64,000 nt of DNA from Rutpela maculata (Eukaryota; Arthropoda; Insecta; Coleoptera; Cerambycidae), in NCBI GenBank assembly GCA_936432065.2, contig OW386290.2, forward strand, positions 135,578,677 through 135,642,676. Direction: 5' to 3'. Made by a program: the position numbers and the translations under genes. A model generated the notes under the pieces. That model did not search any database. It was not told where the DNA came from and was given only the letters and a program-made list of their open reading frames with translations. Numbering within the stretch: position 1 is the first letter of the stretch; every line of letters starts with the position of its first letter. Below, one piece after another: positions 41,573 to 54,469 of the stretch.

Positions 41573-42850
41573 ATCATAAGTAGATCCTAATTTGTTCTAT
41601 ACTTGAATAAAATATGATTCAAATCGGAAACAAAATGAAAAAGTTATAAGGGTATCTTCATTTTAAATGAGTCACAGTGTATATTTAAGGAAATGTATAG
41701 ATTTCGACAAAATATTACGTTACGTCCAGTGTTGTAAAATAAAGATTGTTTTGTGACTGATTTATTAGCAGACCACGGTAAACCGCTTTGATAGAAATAT
41801 TCAAGGTACATAATTGATTTTTTTTTTATTAATCATCGATTTTCGCTGGCGAGTATCTCGTAAACTATAACACATAGGAAGAAAATGAATATAAACATTC
41901 TTGTGGAAAATGTAATTACGTTTAATTTTGCATAAATTACCTTTTTTCATACGACGCATCGTTTCCGAGTTATAAGCGAAGAATCGAAAAAAAGGAACCT
42001 TTCCACCCCCGAGCGGCGGGGCTAGAGGCGGGAACTTTTAGTATTTTTACCTCATAACTACGCCCAACACATCCCTGACGAGGAAAATTCTCCCCTCCTA
42101 AATGTTCTCTACAACTCTTTCACTGACTGGACTATTATTACCTATATATAATTAGCAGAGGAGTTTCTTCAACAACGCTCCTCAGGAAGAAAGAAAACAT
42201 AGACGATTAAATGCCGATAAAAACGACTTCACCTGATTACTTACTTTACTAACCTAGTTAATTGCACATAATACACCACCGGAGGAACCCTGAGAGAAAT
42301 TTAATATGTAGGTCCTTCCTCCAATCGATCGCGTAGCAGGAATGATTATATAGCTAGGGGATATTAAAGTCAGTCAATATACAGCCCATAAAGAAACGTC
42401 AACAATCAAAATACAATATTTGTTTTAATGAGTTAGCCTTGGAAGGGACGTTTTGTTAACTTCTTGAAAATCAGCTTTTTGTTCTGCCGTTGGGTCAGGG
42501 TCAGGTTAAGGTGTAGGTTGATTAATGATTGAACTCCTCCAATATTTCTCGAAAGCAGTGCGCGAAGTGTCATAATTTTTTAGTTTTATAATTAATGTAA
42601 TACCGCTATAATTTGTCAGTTGTCACCTTGTGAAACGGATATAAATCAGAAAACAAATCTTGATAGTAATAATAATAATGAGTTGTGTTCAAGCTCTTTT
42701 TAACTACTTACTTATAATTGCTTTTATTTTGCATTGTTTTATTTAAGTACATAAATTAACTTAAACTTAGTATTATCAAGGTTTGTAACGTACCTAAACG
42801 TGTAACGTGTACCAAATTGGAATCTTGTAAGTTGGTTGATTAACTAATTA
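41573..42850. other. AT-rich stretch with no recognised gene
   Basis: Contains an instance of the recurring module at 41862-41990 (GAGTATCTCGTAAACTATAA). Otherwise nothing identified. Confidence 0.45.
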
Positions 42851-43268
42851 CTTCCACATCCAGTGGAAGTATGACAAAAATAATTGTTTAAAATTTTTTT
42901 TGTTCAAATAGACTTAGAATGTCATGAAACGTCGAGATTTTAAGTTTGAGAAAAAAAAAACTCTGTGTCTGTCTGACTTGACTTGAAATTTGGTATACGT
43001 ATTTACTTTGACGGGATCTGGAACTAGATTATATTTTCATCTTATTCCGTTAAAGGGGCTTGGGGTAAATGGCGGTAAATAGGTAAACCAAACGGGTAAG
43101 AGTCCATAAAATTGGTATTTAGTATATACAAGAGAACCTGATGACTCAAAATAATTTTTGGTATTAGCCACCCCCATTACTACACCGATCTCATTATAAA
43201 AGAGGGCGAAAAAAAATTGCAAATCTGGATGTGGAAATAATGATTCCTTGGGCAGCGGTTTTTTTCTT
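42851..43268 (+). repeat. GATGTGGAAG-family repeat, copy 2 (internally shortened)
   Basis: Starts TTACTTCCACATCCAGTGGA and ends CTGGATGTGGAAATAATGAT, CCTTGGGCAGCGGTTTTTTT. About 270 bp of the usual middle is missing (from the CCACCCCCATTAC part to near the right end). Confidence 0.9.
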
Positions 43269-43545
43269 GAAAAACGTAATAAATATATAAAAGGCATAAC
43301 AACTCATTAAATTAAGTATACTGGAACTGTACTTACCTGTGAATGTGGATCAACTGATAAAAACGATGCAGAAGGGGTATAAAGCCAGACTGCGACCTCG
43401 CCAGTGCATACAAATGCATATTGAGGAACGAAAAGTTATTGATCTTTTTTAAATTTCGCATGCTTCTCTTTATGGTGCCATTAAAAAATGTAATTTGTCA
43501 TTTTCATCATTTTTTTAAATAAACAAATTGTTTTTATATATTACT
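43269..43545. other. Spacer between family copies
   Basis: No gene or repeat recognised. Confidence 0.35.
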
Positions 43546-43772
43546 TCCACATCCAGTGAAAGTATAGTAACGACAAAAAAATTTTGAAAAATTTGTATTG
43601 TTCAAATAGGCTTAGAATGTCATGAAACGTCGAGATTTTAAGTTTGAGCGAGAAAAATTCTGTCTGTCTGTCGGTCTCTGTCTGTAACTTTTTTTTTGTG
43701 CCCACGATTACTCTGGAACCGTTTAAGATTGACCGATTGACTTGAAATTTGGTACACGTATGTATTTTTTAA
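43546..43772 (+). repeat. GATGTGGAAG-family repeat, copy 3 (left end only)
   Basis: Starts TTACTTCCACATCCAGTGAA and ends at GGTACACGTATGTATTTTTT, ~225 bp in. Confidence 0.9.
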
Positions 43773-44219
43773 AATAGTATAATTAGAAAACAAAACACTA
43801 TTAAAAAAAATATGGCAAATTGTTTATAACAGTTTGTTTACTTAAAAAATTGATGAAAATAATTTTTTTTAAAAAAGCACCATCAAAAAGGTCATGCGAA
43901 ATTATAAAAAAAAACTACTAAATTCTCGTTTATGTTAATTGTTTATATTTTATAAATAAAAAAAATTAATTTCAACAACGAATTATTTAAAAAAAATTGG
44001 GGAACTGATTTAGCATTTTTAAGCCCTATCGATGGTTCAAAGTCATTTTCACAAAATAAATTTGTTATGAATTGTTTATAAACAAATATTTAAAAAAAAA
44101 TAATGATCAAATTCCTCACTGTCAAATATTAAAAGTATTACCGATCGATGACATTTTTGATGTCCAAAGAGGGATGAAAAATTTCAAATTTCCATTTTTT
44201 AAATAATTTTGCAATGAAA
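43773..44219. other. A/T-rich spacer with no gene
   Basis: Many A runs and TTGTTTATA repeats; nothing else seen. Confidence 0.4.
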
Positions 44220-44850
44220 AATGCACAACTAGATTTGCTACCCAAGTCTCTCGCAACGAAAAAATTATGTGGAAATAACTGTTTATGGAACTTCAACAAT
44301 ATAATATTTGAAATACCATAAACCCATAAAACGAATAAACGATATCCCCATCGGTAGTGGGGTGGAGGTAGTGATAGTGGGGATGGATGAAATAAAAAAT
44401 ATATTTTGAGGCCTTTGGTTTTTGCACACACTAAATCACAATTTTTTTCACCCCCTCTTATAATGGGGTGGGGGTAGTAATGGGAGTGTGCCAAATTTTT
44501 TTTTTTAAACATTGGCTTCTCTTATATATACTAAATACCAATTTTATGGACTTTTACCTGCTTGATTTACCTATTTACCCCAATTTACCCCCCAACCCTT
44601 TCAACGGAATATAATAAAAATATAATCTAATTCCAGATCAAGTTAAAATACATACTTGTGTACCAAATTTCAAGTGAACTTCTTAAACGGTTCCAGAGTA
44701 ATCGTGCGAACAAAAAAGTTACAGATAGAAAGACAGACAGACCAGATAGAATTTTTTTTTTGCTCAAACTTAAAATCTACATTCTAAGCCTATTTGACCA
44801 ATAAAAATGTTTAAAGAATTTTTAGCCGTTACTATATAGATGTGGAATCA
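44220..44850 (-). repeat. GATGTGGAAG-family repeat, copy 4 (inverted)
   Basis: The minus strand starts near 44850 with GATTCCACATCTATATAGTA and runs through GGCTTAGAATGT, GGAACCGTTTAAGAAGTTCA and the CCCCCACCCC-rich part to the CGTTGCGAGAGACTTGGG segment. Both ends are worn. Confidence 0.85.
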
Positions 44851-45065
44851 TCATGTAGAACCATCAAAAATACGTAAGTAAAAAATCGGCAATTTTTAAA
44901 TTTCCATAGGACAACTAATACATATTTACTTGTAAAATTTAAACATGAATGATGATAACAATTTTGAATTTAGCGTCGGCAAAATTCCAAAAATGTCGGA
45001 AATTGATCCGAACTTCATAAAAAATCGTGCACGCAATTTAGAAGCTCCATGATTTTTTTCAAATT

Positions 45066-45757
45066 TTACTTCCACGTCCAGTGGAAGTATAGTAACAAAA
45101 AAATTTTTAAAAATTTGTATTGCCCAAATAGGCTTAAAATGTCATGAAACGTCGAGATTTTAAGTTTGAGCGAAAAAAAAATTTCTGTCTGTCGGTCTGT
45201 CTGTCTGTAACTTTTTTTTGTGTGCACGTTTACTCTGGAACCGTTTGAGATATTGACTTGAAATTTGGTACACATATGTACTTTAATGAGATCTAGAACT
45301 AGATTATATTTTCATCTTGTTCCGTCGAAGGGTTGGGGGGTAAATTGGGGTAAATTTGGGGTAAATGGGTAAATCAAGCAGGTAAGAGTCAATAAAATTG
45401 GTATTTAGTATATACAAGAGAAGCTGAGGTCTCAAAAAAATTTTTGGCATTAGCCACCCCCATTACCACCCCCACTTCCTTATTAAAGGGGATGAAAAAA
45501 AATGTGATTTAGTGCATGTACAGGAACCAGAAATCTCAAAATATTTTTTTACTTCATCCACCCCCCACTACCACCCCCACCCCACTACCGATGTGGAGTA
45601 TCGTTTTATGGGTTTTTGGGGTAGAGGATTTCAAATATAATATTATTAAAGTCCCATAAACAATTATTTTCACATACAAAGTTTTTTCGTTGTGAGTGAC
45701 TTGGATAGAGAATCTGGATGTGGAAGTAGTGATTCCTTGGGCAGCGGTTTTTAATTA
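45066..45757 (+). repeat. GATGTGGAAG-family repeat, copy 5 (full length)
   Basis: From TTACTTCCACGTCCAGTGGA to CTGGATGTGGAAGTAGTGAT and CCTTGGGCAGCGGTTTTT, ~690 bp. The two ends carry ACTTCCACRTCCAG and CTGGATGTGGAAGT as inverted repeats. The right end has 24 bp more beyond its repeat, so the termini are asymmetric. Confidence 0.9.
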
Positions 45758-45788
45758 AGTTGGAGAGTAGCGCGAAGAACGGTCGTTT

Positions 45789-46077
45789 TACTTCCACATC
45801 CAGTGGAAGCATAGTAACGCAAAAAAAATTTGAAAGTTGGTATTGTTCAAATAGGCTTAGAGATTTAAAGTTTGAGCAAAAAAAATGTCTGTATCGGTCT
45901 CTGTCTGACTGTAACTGTTTTGTGCGCACGATTACTCTGTAACCGTTTAAGATATTGACTTGAAATTTGGTACACGTATGTATTTTACCGAAATCTTGAA
46001 GCAGATTATATTTTGATCTTATCCCGTTAAAGGGTTGGGAGGTAAATTGGGGGTAAATAGGTAAATCAAATAACACA
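45789..46077 (+). repeat. GATGTGGAAG-family repeat, copy 6 (left part)
   Basis: Starts TTACTTCCACATCCAGTGGA; stops after AATAGGTAAATCAAAT, directly followed by the next copy. Confidence 0.9.
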
Positions 46078-46083
46078 TTTAAT

Positions 46084-46785
46084 TACTTCCACGTCCAGTG
46101 GAAGTATAGTAACGACAAAAAATTTTTAAAAAATATTTATTGTCCAAATAGGCTTAAATTGTCATGAAACGTCGAGATTTTAAGTTTGAGCGAAAAAAAA
46201 TTTTCTGTCGGTCTGTCTGTCTGTAACTTTTTTTTGTGCGCACGTTTACTCTGGAACCGTTTAAGATATTGACTTGAAATTTGATACACATATGTACTTT
46301 AACGAGATCTAGAACTAGATTATATTTTCATCTTGTTCCGTCGAAGGGTTGGGGTGTAAATTGGGGTAAATTTGGGGTAAATGGGTAAATCAAGCAGGTA
46401 AGAGTCCACGAAATTGGTATTTAGTATATACAAGAGAAGCTAAGGTCTCAAAAAAAAATTTGGCATTAGCCACCCCCCATTACCACTCCCACCCCCTTAT
46501 TAAAGGGGATGAAAAAAAATTGTGATTAAGTGTATGTACAGGGACCAGAAACCTCAAAATATTTTTTTACTTCATCCACCCTCCACTACCACCCCCCCTA
46601 TCACCACCCCCACCCCACTACCGATGTGGGGTATCGTTTTATGGGTTTTTGGGGTAGAGGATTTCAAATATTATATTATTAAAGTTCCATAAACAATTAT
46701 TTTCACATACAAAGTTTTTTCGTTGTGAGTGACTTGGGTAGAGAATCTGGATGTGGAAGTAGTGATTCCTTGGGCAGCGGTTTTT
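46084..46785 (+). repeat. GATGTGGAAG-family repeat, copy 7 (full length)
   Basis: Complete from TTACTTCCACGTCCAGTGGA to GGGCAGCGGTTTTTC, ~700 bp; closest to copy 5. Confidence 0.9.
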
Positions 46786-48497
46786 CTTTTTCCAGAGAGA
46801 GAGTACAAAACACAAATATATCGAATTTTTTACCAAACTTTAAGCAACTTTAATGAAGCTTCTGTGATTCTTTTACAAATTTATTGTAAAATTACTGTAT
46901 TCTCATGGCACACCATTTTCGATATTGATGTTAATTTAACCATTTTTCTAAATAACTTTAAATAACCCAATAACCATACATTTTAGCTATTGGGAATGCA
47001 CATATAGGTTTAAAGTTAATAAAGCATGTAAGCGAATAGGCTTATAAAATACAGTATGTTCCATTTGAAATAAGCGATTTAATGGAGGTCGATATGTCAT
47101 AAACTATTGTTTTATTAGATAGGAAATGATATTGAAAGTTACATTAAAATAATGAATCCTCTGAAAATCCCTCTTCCTAAATTTTCAGGTTCCAATTATT
47201 TTTAGTTTTTCCAAAACGTCTAATAGTCCACTAACCGCGATCCACCCTGTATAACATTTATGTATATAGGCACATACATATTATCATTTCAACTTCGCAT
47301 GATCATATCTCCGAAACGGTTACTCCTGCGAGAAAAAGTAATAGAATCTTTTATAAAGCAAATTTTTTAAACTATAACTATAAATATAACTATAACTACA
47401 AATTTGATACTATTTTTTCGTAAAGCTAATAGTTTCCGATATATTTGTATAAAACATTTTTTTTTACCTTTGACCTCTTGTAAGTGTAACATTTAATACT
47501 CCAGTGGTATCTATAAGGACTTTTGATATTTTGTTCAAGATGCGAATACACTTCATACAAAAATTTAGTAGCTGGGTGGAAATTCCAGAGTGAGCATTTT
47601 TTAATCAAATTTGACTGGATTAAAACATTATTTGATAAGCCACAGAGCAATAACCAAGACAAAGGAATGAGTACGTACAAGTCATGACTAAAAGAGCTTA
47701 AATCTTTCTGTATAAACATGTAGCTTGATTCCGTACTGCTATATATGAAAATAAATCACTCGGAATAAAAAATAAAAGAGAATGGAGACGATATTTTATT
47801 GTTGGTGAAGCGTGGTGCTGCTAAGGCATTCGCGGTATTATATGTTTTTTGGTAAATATTTTTTTATTGTGAAGTGGCAGACAGTCTCCTGATATATTTT
47901 TTATTTTATCGCTCGGTCTTTTGTTGCAGACTGAGTGCTTTTTTCGGCGTTTCATATCCTCCTTAAAGGTAAATAGAATATCTTGACGGCGATCGATCTT
48001 ATTGGAAGCTGTATTATATTTAGAACTTTATAAACACCTTACCTACTTATTAGCCCAGGCAATGAAGGTTTTTTGTTGGAAGAAATTAGATACAAGTTGA
48101 ATTTTTACCAGTTGTTAGGTCCCAATTAGAGCAGTATTTCCTCGAAAGTCCCCGCCCCTCCTCCTTGCGCTTCCTCCCTCCCCGCCTTGAACATCCATTT
48201 TACAAGCCTTTTAGTTATCGCTCAGATCTCCGTCATTATTTATTCTAAATTCATAAATTTTATGCCGTTTTATTTCATAACACCTATTCTCTAAAAAAGC
48301 TGTTATTAACATTTTTCTGCGGTGAGGTACAAGGCATCTCGGGATAACTGATCGTGAGCATTCACAATTCTGATTTTCAACTGAACCAAGAACATTTTTC
48401 TGTAAACATGATACTTTCATGAGAATTCGCTAAAATATGCAAATATTTCGCTTTATATTTGAATTTTTTGTGGTTTTTAGGACGCAACACTTTTATT
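46786..48497. other. Stretch with no gene; one transposon end
   Basis: Near 47040-47252, TACAGTATGTTCCATTTGAA and GCGATCCACCCTGTATA look like the two ends of a small mariner-type remnant. A copy of the recurring module lies at 47306 (ATATCTCCGAAACGGTTACT). No coding pattern. Confidence 0.45.
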
Positions 48498-48888
48498 ACT
48501 TCCACATCCAGTGGAAGTATAGAAACGACAAACAAAATTCTGAAAATTTTTATTGTTTAAATAGGCTTAGAATTCATGAAACGTCGAGATTTTAAGTTTA
48601 AGCTAAAAAAATGTCTGTCTGTCTGTCTACTTTTTTGTGCGCACGATTACTCTGGAACCGTTTAAGATATTGATTTGAAATTTGGTACACGTATGTACTT
48701 TAACGGGATCTGGAACTAGATTATATTTTCATCTTATTCCGTCGAAAGGTTGGGGGGTAAATTGAGGTAAATGTGGGGTAAATAGGTAAATCAAACAGGT
48801 AAGAATCCATGAAATTGGCATTTAATATATACAAGAGGAGCTAAGGTCTCAACAAATTTTTTGGCATTAGTCACCCCCATTACCACCC
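48498..48888 (+). repeat. GATGTGGAAG-family repeat, copy 8 (right part cut off)
   Basis: Starts TTACTTCCACATCCAGTGGA and is interrupted in the CCCCCATTACCACCC part by the next element. Confidence 0.9.
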
Positions 48889-49457
48889 AATTTTTTTTGT
48901 GTGTACACAATTTATGTTTAGAATGAATAAAATAAGATCGGCAGAAAGTGTGGGCCATCAGGGGCGCAACCAGAAAGGTCAAAGAGGTAAAAAAACGGAG
49001 TTATATAACATCATCGTTACAAACTTTTTTAAGGTTGAGCATGTTTATTTAAATGTTTTGAACACAAAAAAAAAAATCCCAGAAGAAACTCCCGTCAGTA
49101 AGGCTAGCCAGAAAGAAAATGTTTAGGATTTTTGAAGAAAATTGGATTTTTTTTCGCATATTTCATCTCAGAACTCTAAACTCATCGTTGCAAGTTCTGG
49201 CTCCTTTTTAAAACGTAAATATAAGCTGCTTCAACAATAGAATAGCCTCCCCGTAAAGTTCTTAGTGTCAACAAAAGTACCATAGGCTCTTAAATATACA
49301 GGAATTTAACACTTTCGGCTAGCTTGACTTCCTACCGTGCCTCAGGTGTATTGTATCATTATTACCTTTCTGGCTGCGCCTCCTGACGGCCCACACTTTC
49401 TGGCGATCCTATTTTATTCATTCTAAACATAAAATGTGTACACACACAAAAAATGAG
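48889..49457. mobile_element. MITE with ~90-bp terminal inverted repeats
   Basis: TTTTTTTGTGTGTACACA at the left pairs with TGTGTACACACACAAAAAA at the right. TTTAGAATGAATAAAATA, AAAGTGTGGGCC and CAACCAGAAAGG also find their complements (GGCCCACACTTT, CCTTTCTGGCTG). The interior is non-coding. It cuts repeat copy 8. Confidence 0.85.
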
Positions 49458-49957
49458 CCTTGTAACGATGCCATGATTTCACTGATGGAGGTGCCCCCGC
49501 CAGAAGTCGATTTTATGAATCGTTATCATCCATTAAACCATAAAAATATCTCAAAGTTCATAAAACGATGAGCTGCCGAAAAAGCCACCTAGCTCCCGCT
49601 CTATTAATTTAAAAGGCGATATTTTAAATTAATGCACATATTGGCAATTATATACAACTGATATTTCTTTTATTGAAAAAAGATATTTATTTTTAAATGA
49701 TAATTTCTTTATTGTACATTTTAGCTTGGAAATTAATGGGCTACAATGGTCTATACTTTCCATGAGTTCTGGACGAAAATATAATAAAGATCTGAAAAAC
49801 ACTACATACTTTATTAAGCAATCTTTAATAACACGTGCACCATTTTTATTAATTTCACCAAATGACGGGATTCCAAAAAAATACTTTTTTAGAAATTAAT
49901 AAATTCAATTCAGTTTTCCTGCATATAGTAGAGTGCATTAATACGCTTATTGTGACT
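49458..49957. other. Stretch with no recognised gene
   Basis: Nothing identified on either strand. Confidence 0.35.
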
Positions 49958-51278
49958 TCCGTCGGGGTTTCGTTGTTACAAGCTGAATTTGATATAAAAT
50001 GAATGATACTGATGTTTCAAAATCTCAAAGCCGTCAAAAAATGTCCTACTCAAAAGGTCATTATAATCAAAAAACGAGTTATTTCTTAGTGAATTAGGTG
50101 TTAATAGCAAATCCTTTTAACCATGAATAGAACTAGTCAAAATAAGTAGATTTTCGAACAGACCCACCTCGAGAAATCATGCCAGCTCCCCCTGCCTGTA
50201 TCTGCCTATATACATTTTTTTTTCTCAAAAACGTTAGGAGCTAGAGGAATGATCTTGGCGCCATTCGATAGAGTATAAAATTTAGCATAAGACCCTCCAT
50301 TTGCTTTTTGCTATTTTCTTTTTTTTTTTTAAGGCCTCACAGCAAAAAAAGGGTGAGGAGCCTTCCAACAACGACACATGTTTGGCTATACCTCTAAAAC
50401 GGCCCAATAATTCAAAATTCTATAAGATATAAAAAATAAAGACCATTATTTTTTCTATCGATTGGTATGTTGTTTGTATATGTTATTTGTTTATATAAAG
50501 CCGTCAGTGGCGTACAAAGAGAAAGATGCACATGTGCATAATGAATTTATTTAAAATAATTTATTATTGTTGTTATAAACTGCGAAAATATTGATTGTAC
50601 CTGTTCAAAATTATTGCATTATTATTGTTTTTAACAACATTAATAAATTATTTTAAATACATTCATTATGCACATGTGCATCTTTCTCTTTGTACGCCAC
50701 TGACGGCTTTATATAAACAAATAACATATACAAATGATATACCAATCGATAGAAAAAATAATGTCTTTATTTTTTATATCTTGTAGAATTTTGATTTATT
50801 GGGCCGTTTTAGAGGTATAGCCAAACATGTGCCATTGTTGGAAGGCTCCTCACCATTTTTTTTTTGTTGTGGGGCCTTAAGAAAAAGAAAATAGCAAAAT
50901 TTTATACTATATCGAATGGCGCCAAGATCATTCTTCTAGCTCCTACCGTTTTTGAGAAAAAAAAAATATATTTAAGCAGATACAGGCAGCCCATTTGAGG
51001 GGGGCAGGGGTAGCAGGCATGATTTCTCGAGGTGGGTCTGTTCGAAAATCTACTTATTTTGAAATAGTTTTTGTAGTTTTTAGTTCTATTCGTGGTTAAA
51101 AGGATTTGCTATTACTCAAAAGTAGAAATATCTCTAAGAAATAACTCGTTTTTTGATTATAATGACCTTTTGAGTGGGACATTTTTGACGGCTCTGAGAT
51201 TTTGAAACATCAGTATATCATCATTAATTTTACATCAAATTCAGCTTGTAACAACGAAACCCCCACAGAACTTATTTT
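49958..51278. mobile_element. 1.3-kb near-perfect palindrome (foldback)
   Basis: Arms of ~620 bp at 49958-50595 and 50640-51278 pair nearly base for base. Landmarks are TTTCGTTGTTACAAGCTGAA / TTCAGCTTGTAACAACGAAA, GAACAGACCCACCTCGAGAA / CTCGAGGTGGGTCTGTTC and ATGCACATGTGCAT on both sides of the centre. The centre is an AT-rich loop of ~50 bp. No coding capacity. Confidence 0.9.
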
Positions 51279-51415
51279 TATGGGTATAACTGGGCACCGA
51301 GCTCTCTACTAATATGTTTACAGTAAAAACCTCTTCATGTTATACATGTACGATTAAACATAAACCATTAATTTTTTAAATTAAGTATAACAATATTTAC
51401 AAGAATATATTCTAA

Positions 51416-51692
51416 ATAAAATTATATAAAAAAAGTATTTTTAAGAAAAAGCTTTTATCTGAAAACACTACTAAAAAGTAAAAATAATTTTTTTTAAATT
51501 CATACACATGGAAACCAAAAGCTTTGGGGGCGGTCATATAGTGATATTGCATAGTTACTTTGCTCAATTGACCACCCCCAAAGCTTTTGGTTTCCATGTG
51601 TATGAATTTAAAAAAAATTATTTTTACTTTTTAGTAGTTTTTTCAGATAAAGGCTTTTTCTTAAAAATACTTTTTTTATATAATTTTATTTT
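51416..51692. mobile_element. Small foldback, ~120-bp arms
   Basis: ATGGAAACCAAAAGCTTTGG at 51508 is mirrored by CCAAAGCTTTTGGTTTCCAT at 51580. Outer parts pair as AAAAAGTATTTTTAAGAAAA / TTTTCTTAAAAATACTTTTT. The loop is ~35 bp, and identical frames on both strands result from the symmetry. Confidence 0.9.
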
Positions 51693-51737
51693 TACTTTTT
51701 AGTCCACTTATTTTACAGACAGACAAAACCCTTTAAT

Positions 51738-51998
51738 TTGCCACCGCCATCCACCCCTCCCCTCTCCCGTCTTCTCACCCCTCTAACACTACTTCCCACT
51801 TCTTCCCTCTTTCCACCACTTCCCCTGCCCTTCCCCATCTCTCTCCACCTCTTCCCACCATTTTCCTACCTCGTCCCATCCCTTCCTCATCTCTTCCCAC
51901 CCCTTCCCCACCTCTTCCTTTCCTTCCTTCCCACCTCTTCCGACCCCTTTCCCACCTCTTTCCCACTTCTTCCCACCTCTTCCCACCCCTTCCCCACC
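51738..51998. repeat. Polypyrimidine tract, degenerate CTTCCCACC units
   Basis: Almost only C and T on the plus strand for ~260 bp, with repeated CCTCTTCCCACC. Long frames on both strands (Pro/Ser/Leu-rich; Gly/Arg/Glu/Lys-rich) are artefacts of composition. Could form triplex-like structures. Confidence 0.9.
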
Positions 51999-53835
51999 AT
52001 TATAATATTATTATTATTATTAATTTTTTTCACTTTATTTTATTACTTGTTATGTTAATAGTATAAAGTTATATTATATGCCTTATAATAATTGTCACAG
52101 TTATTTCCTCTAAATGATTTACCAATATATGAATTTCCATGTTTTCTTAATTTTGGACTCATTTATCTGGAAAATGGTAACTCCTATCAAAATATTGTAT
52201 AGAAACAAAATTGTAGAAAATTTTATGCACGTTGTTTTTTGTCGAAAAAGTTTTTGTCCATCTTTTTTAGTTTTTGTGTTAAATGATAAAAACAACATTG
52301 GCAACTGATGTTTTTTAACGTATGGCCGCCATTTTGAAAGTACAGTCAGTTTTTTTTTAGGACATGTTTGAAATTGTTTCTTATGCTTTAATCTTTATGA
52401 AAAACATTGTCCCCAAGGATCGGGCGGGGGGTGCACGTACAGCTAGGGAGAGCTCCCCGACTATATGCACTTATTTTGAAAAATAAAAAAGTTACCTCGA
52501 TCCACACTTTTTCGCTGTAAATTACCCAAAAATCGCAACTTCTCCATTCATTTTTATTTATTGTTCAGTCATATCACAACAAATATTATTTTTGCATACA
52601 CTGTCGAAAAGCGAAAGGATTGAATATTGTAATACTAAAATATCAAGATTCTACGACAATAAATGACAAATAGAGAGGAGTGGGAACATGAAAAATGTGA
52701 AAATAGTATTTTTTGTACAAAAGTTAAAAAATCTGTGTTTAATTTGGAAGCGCAAGGGGGAGGGGCTGGGACTTTTGCGAAAATGTATTTCTTAAGTGAG
52801 TTCTAGCAACTGGCAAAAATTCAGCTTGTCTCTGATTTCTTCCGACATATGTTCATTTTTGGCCTTCATTGCCTGGGCTATATACCGAGAATAGTTCTAG
52901 TAGTAGCGTTGCTTTTACACAACTTGAACAGAACAAAATAGGGTACTAATAAAAATGGATAAAAAAGTCAGTTAAAACTTTCCTCGTCATCTCTGCAAAA
53001 TAAAATGCTGGAGTCTTTCTGTCTGTATTATTATATTATTATTCTATAAGTTTATATCAGCAGTATTTTTACCGCATAAAATTATATTATGTCTGAATAC
53101 GATCATGAAGAGCACTGTCCAACGATTGTATGCCTACAGGGACAACAGTTTTATTTTCGATTTTACGAGGGAAAGTCTTTCTCTATAAAAAGTTCAACTC
53201 CACCAGGGAATTCCAAAAAGACGCTGGGTTTTGGTTATAATACAGCGTTTTTATTATTGTTTGTCAATCTTGAGAAAGGTTTATTATTTCGTTTAGGAAT
53301 GAGGTGAGATCAAAAAGTTTCTTATCCGGTAGGGTGAGCAGGGCAGGCGCCTAAAACCGCCTCCTAGATTGCAAATCGGTGTTGTAAGTTTTTAATACTT
53401 AATATTAATTTGTTATTTATCCCAAATTATTTATAAAATACCTATCTAGAGTTTTTTTTAATTATCTGATTATATCCCGACCGCCTTAGCGGGAGGTATT
53501 TAATCTTTGATAATAAACTGCCAATTTGTACAAGTTATATTAACTTTTAGGCAACTTAGCTTGAGAAAAAAATTTTAGATAAAATTTATAAGCACGAGTG
53601 GTATTTGGGGAGAATAATTCACGAATAAATAATTCATTAAGTACTTCTTCAATATTATGTTTTGTCATTAATTGCCTTCAGACGTTTTCTTGTCACTTTT
53701 TAGAGTTTACTGACTTTATTTTCAATTTCATCATTAATTTGATATAAAGAAATATTTTCAAACAGACTCATATTGTCAAAACAGCAAATTTGAAACAAAC
53801 GCTGTAGAAACTACGCAGAATTCGCTATATTTTAC
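51999..53835. other. AT-rich stretch with no recognised gene
   Basis: One instance of the recurring module at 52160-52240 (TTATCTGGAAAATGGTAACT ... AAAATTGTAGAAAAT). The rest shows no coding or repeat structure I can support. Confidence 0.4.
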
Positions 53836-53842
53836 ACATAAT

Positions 53843-54462
53843 CACAGAGTATAGTAACTACACAGATGCGAAGGCTTTGGCGGTTCCTTTGAGTTTTGAT
53901 GGCTCGCTTTCTGTGATCTTGCGTACCAGTTGTGTCTGCACTAAGAGAAATATATTGTTAATTTATTTCTTTTAATAGGTTAGATTTTTTACCTGCAAAA
54001 TGCGTTTTATTTTATTGTGACAAACTATTTAAAACTTTATAAACATTACTTTGAACTAGATTTTGGTCGAAAGTACGAGAACCAGGCAGAAATTTTAATA
54101 ATAGCTACGTAATACTTGTGAATTTTAAGAAATATATATTTTTGAGGTTAGCTATTAAGGATACACTGAAAAAACAGTGTATTTCGAGTTGGATTGAAAA
54201 ATATTACCATTTGAATTGTTTATAATCGGCGCCTACTTTCAATTGAGTTGTACACTAGGTTTTATTTACTAGAATTTTAATTCTCGGTTAATGTTTCCAA
54301 CCTCCCAAAATTCACAGATCCAAACTAAACACGATAAATGTCAACAGTGTCAACATAAAAGTGAGGTTGATTGATATAACATTTAAAAAACTGCCATGGT
54401 ATATAAATTTGGTTTTGGCGGGAAGGCTTGCTTTCGACTCTGTATAGTTACTGTTCTCTGTG
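53843..54462. mobile_element. P-like MITE, copy 1, 7-bp TSD
   Basis: Ends CACAGAGTATAGTAACTACA and GTATAGTTACTGTTCTCTGTG are inverted (read as CTGTATAGTTACTGTTCTCT then GTG); ACATAAT flanks both sides (53836-53842, 54463-54469). It is homologous along its length to 62874-63537. The CA...TG ends with a 7-bp duplication suit the P superfamily, a tentative assignment. Non-coding. Confidence 0.8.
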
Positions 54463-54469
54463 ACATAAT

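Noticed and set aside
51738..52058. 106-codon Pro/Ser/Leu-rich ORF and its Gly/Arg-rich counterpart
   Set aside because: Both come from a polypyrimidine tract and have no composition independent of it.
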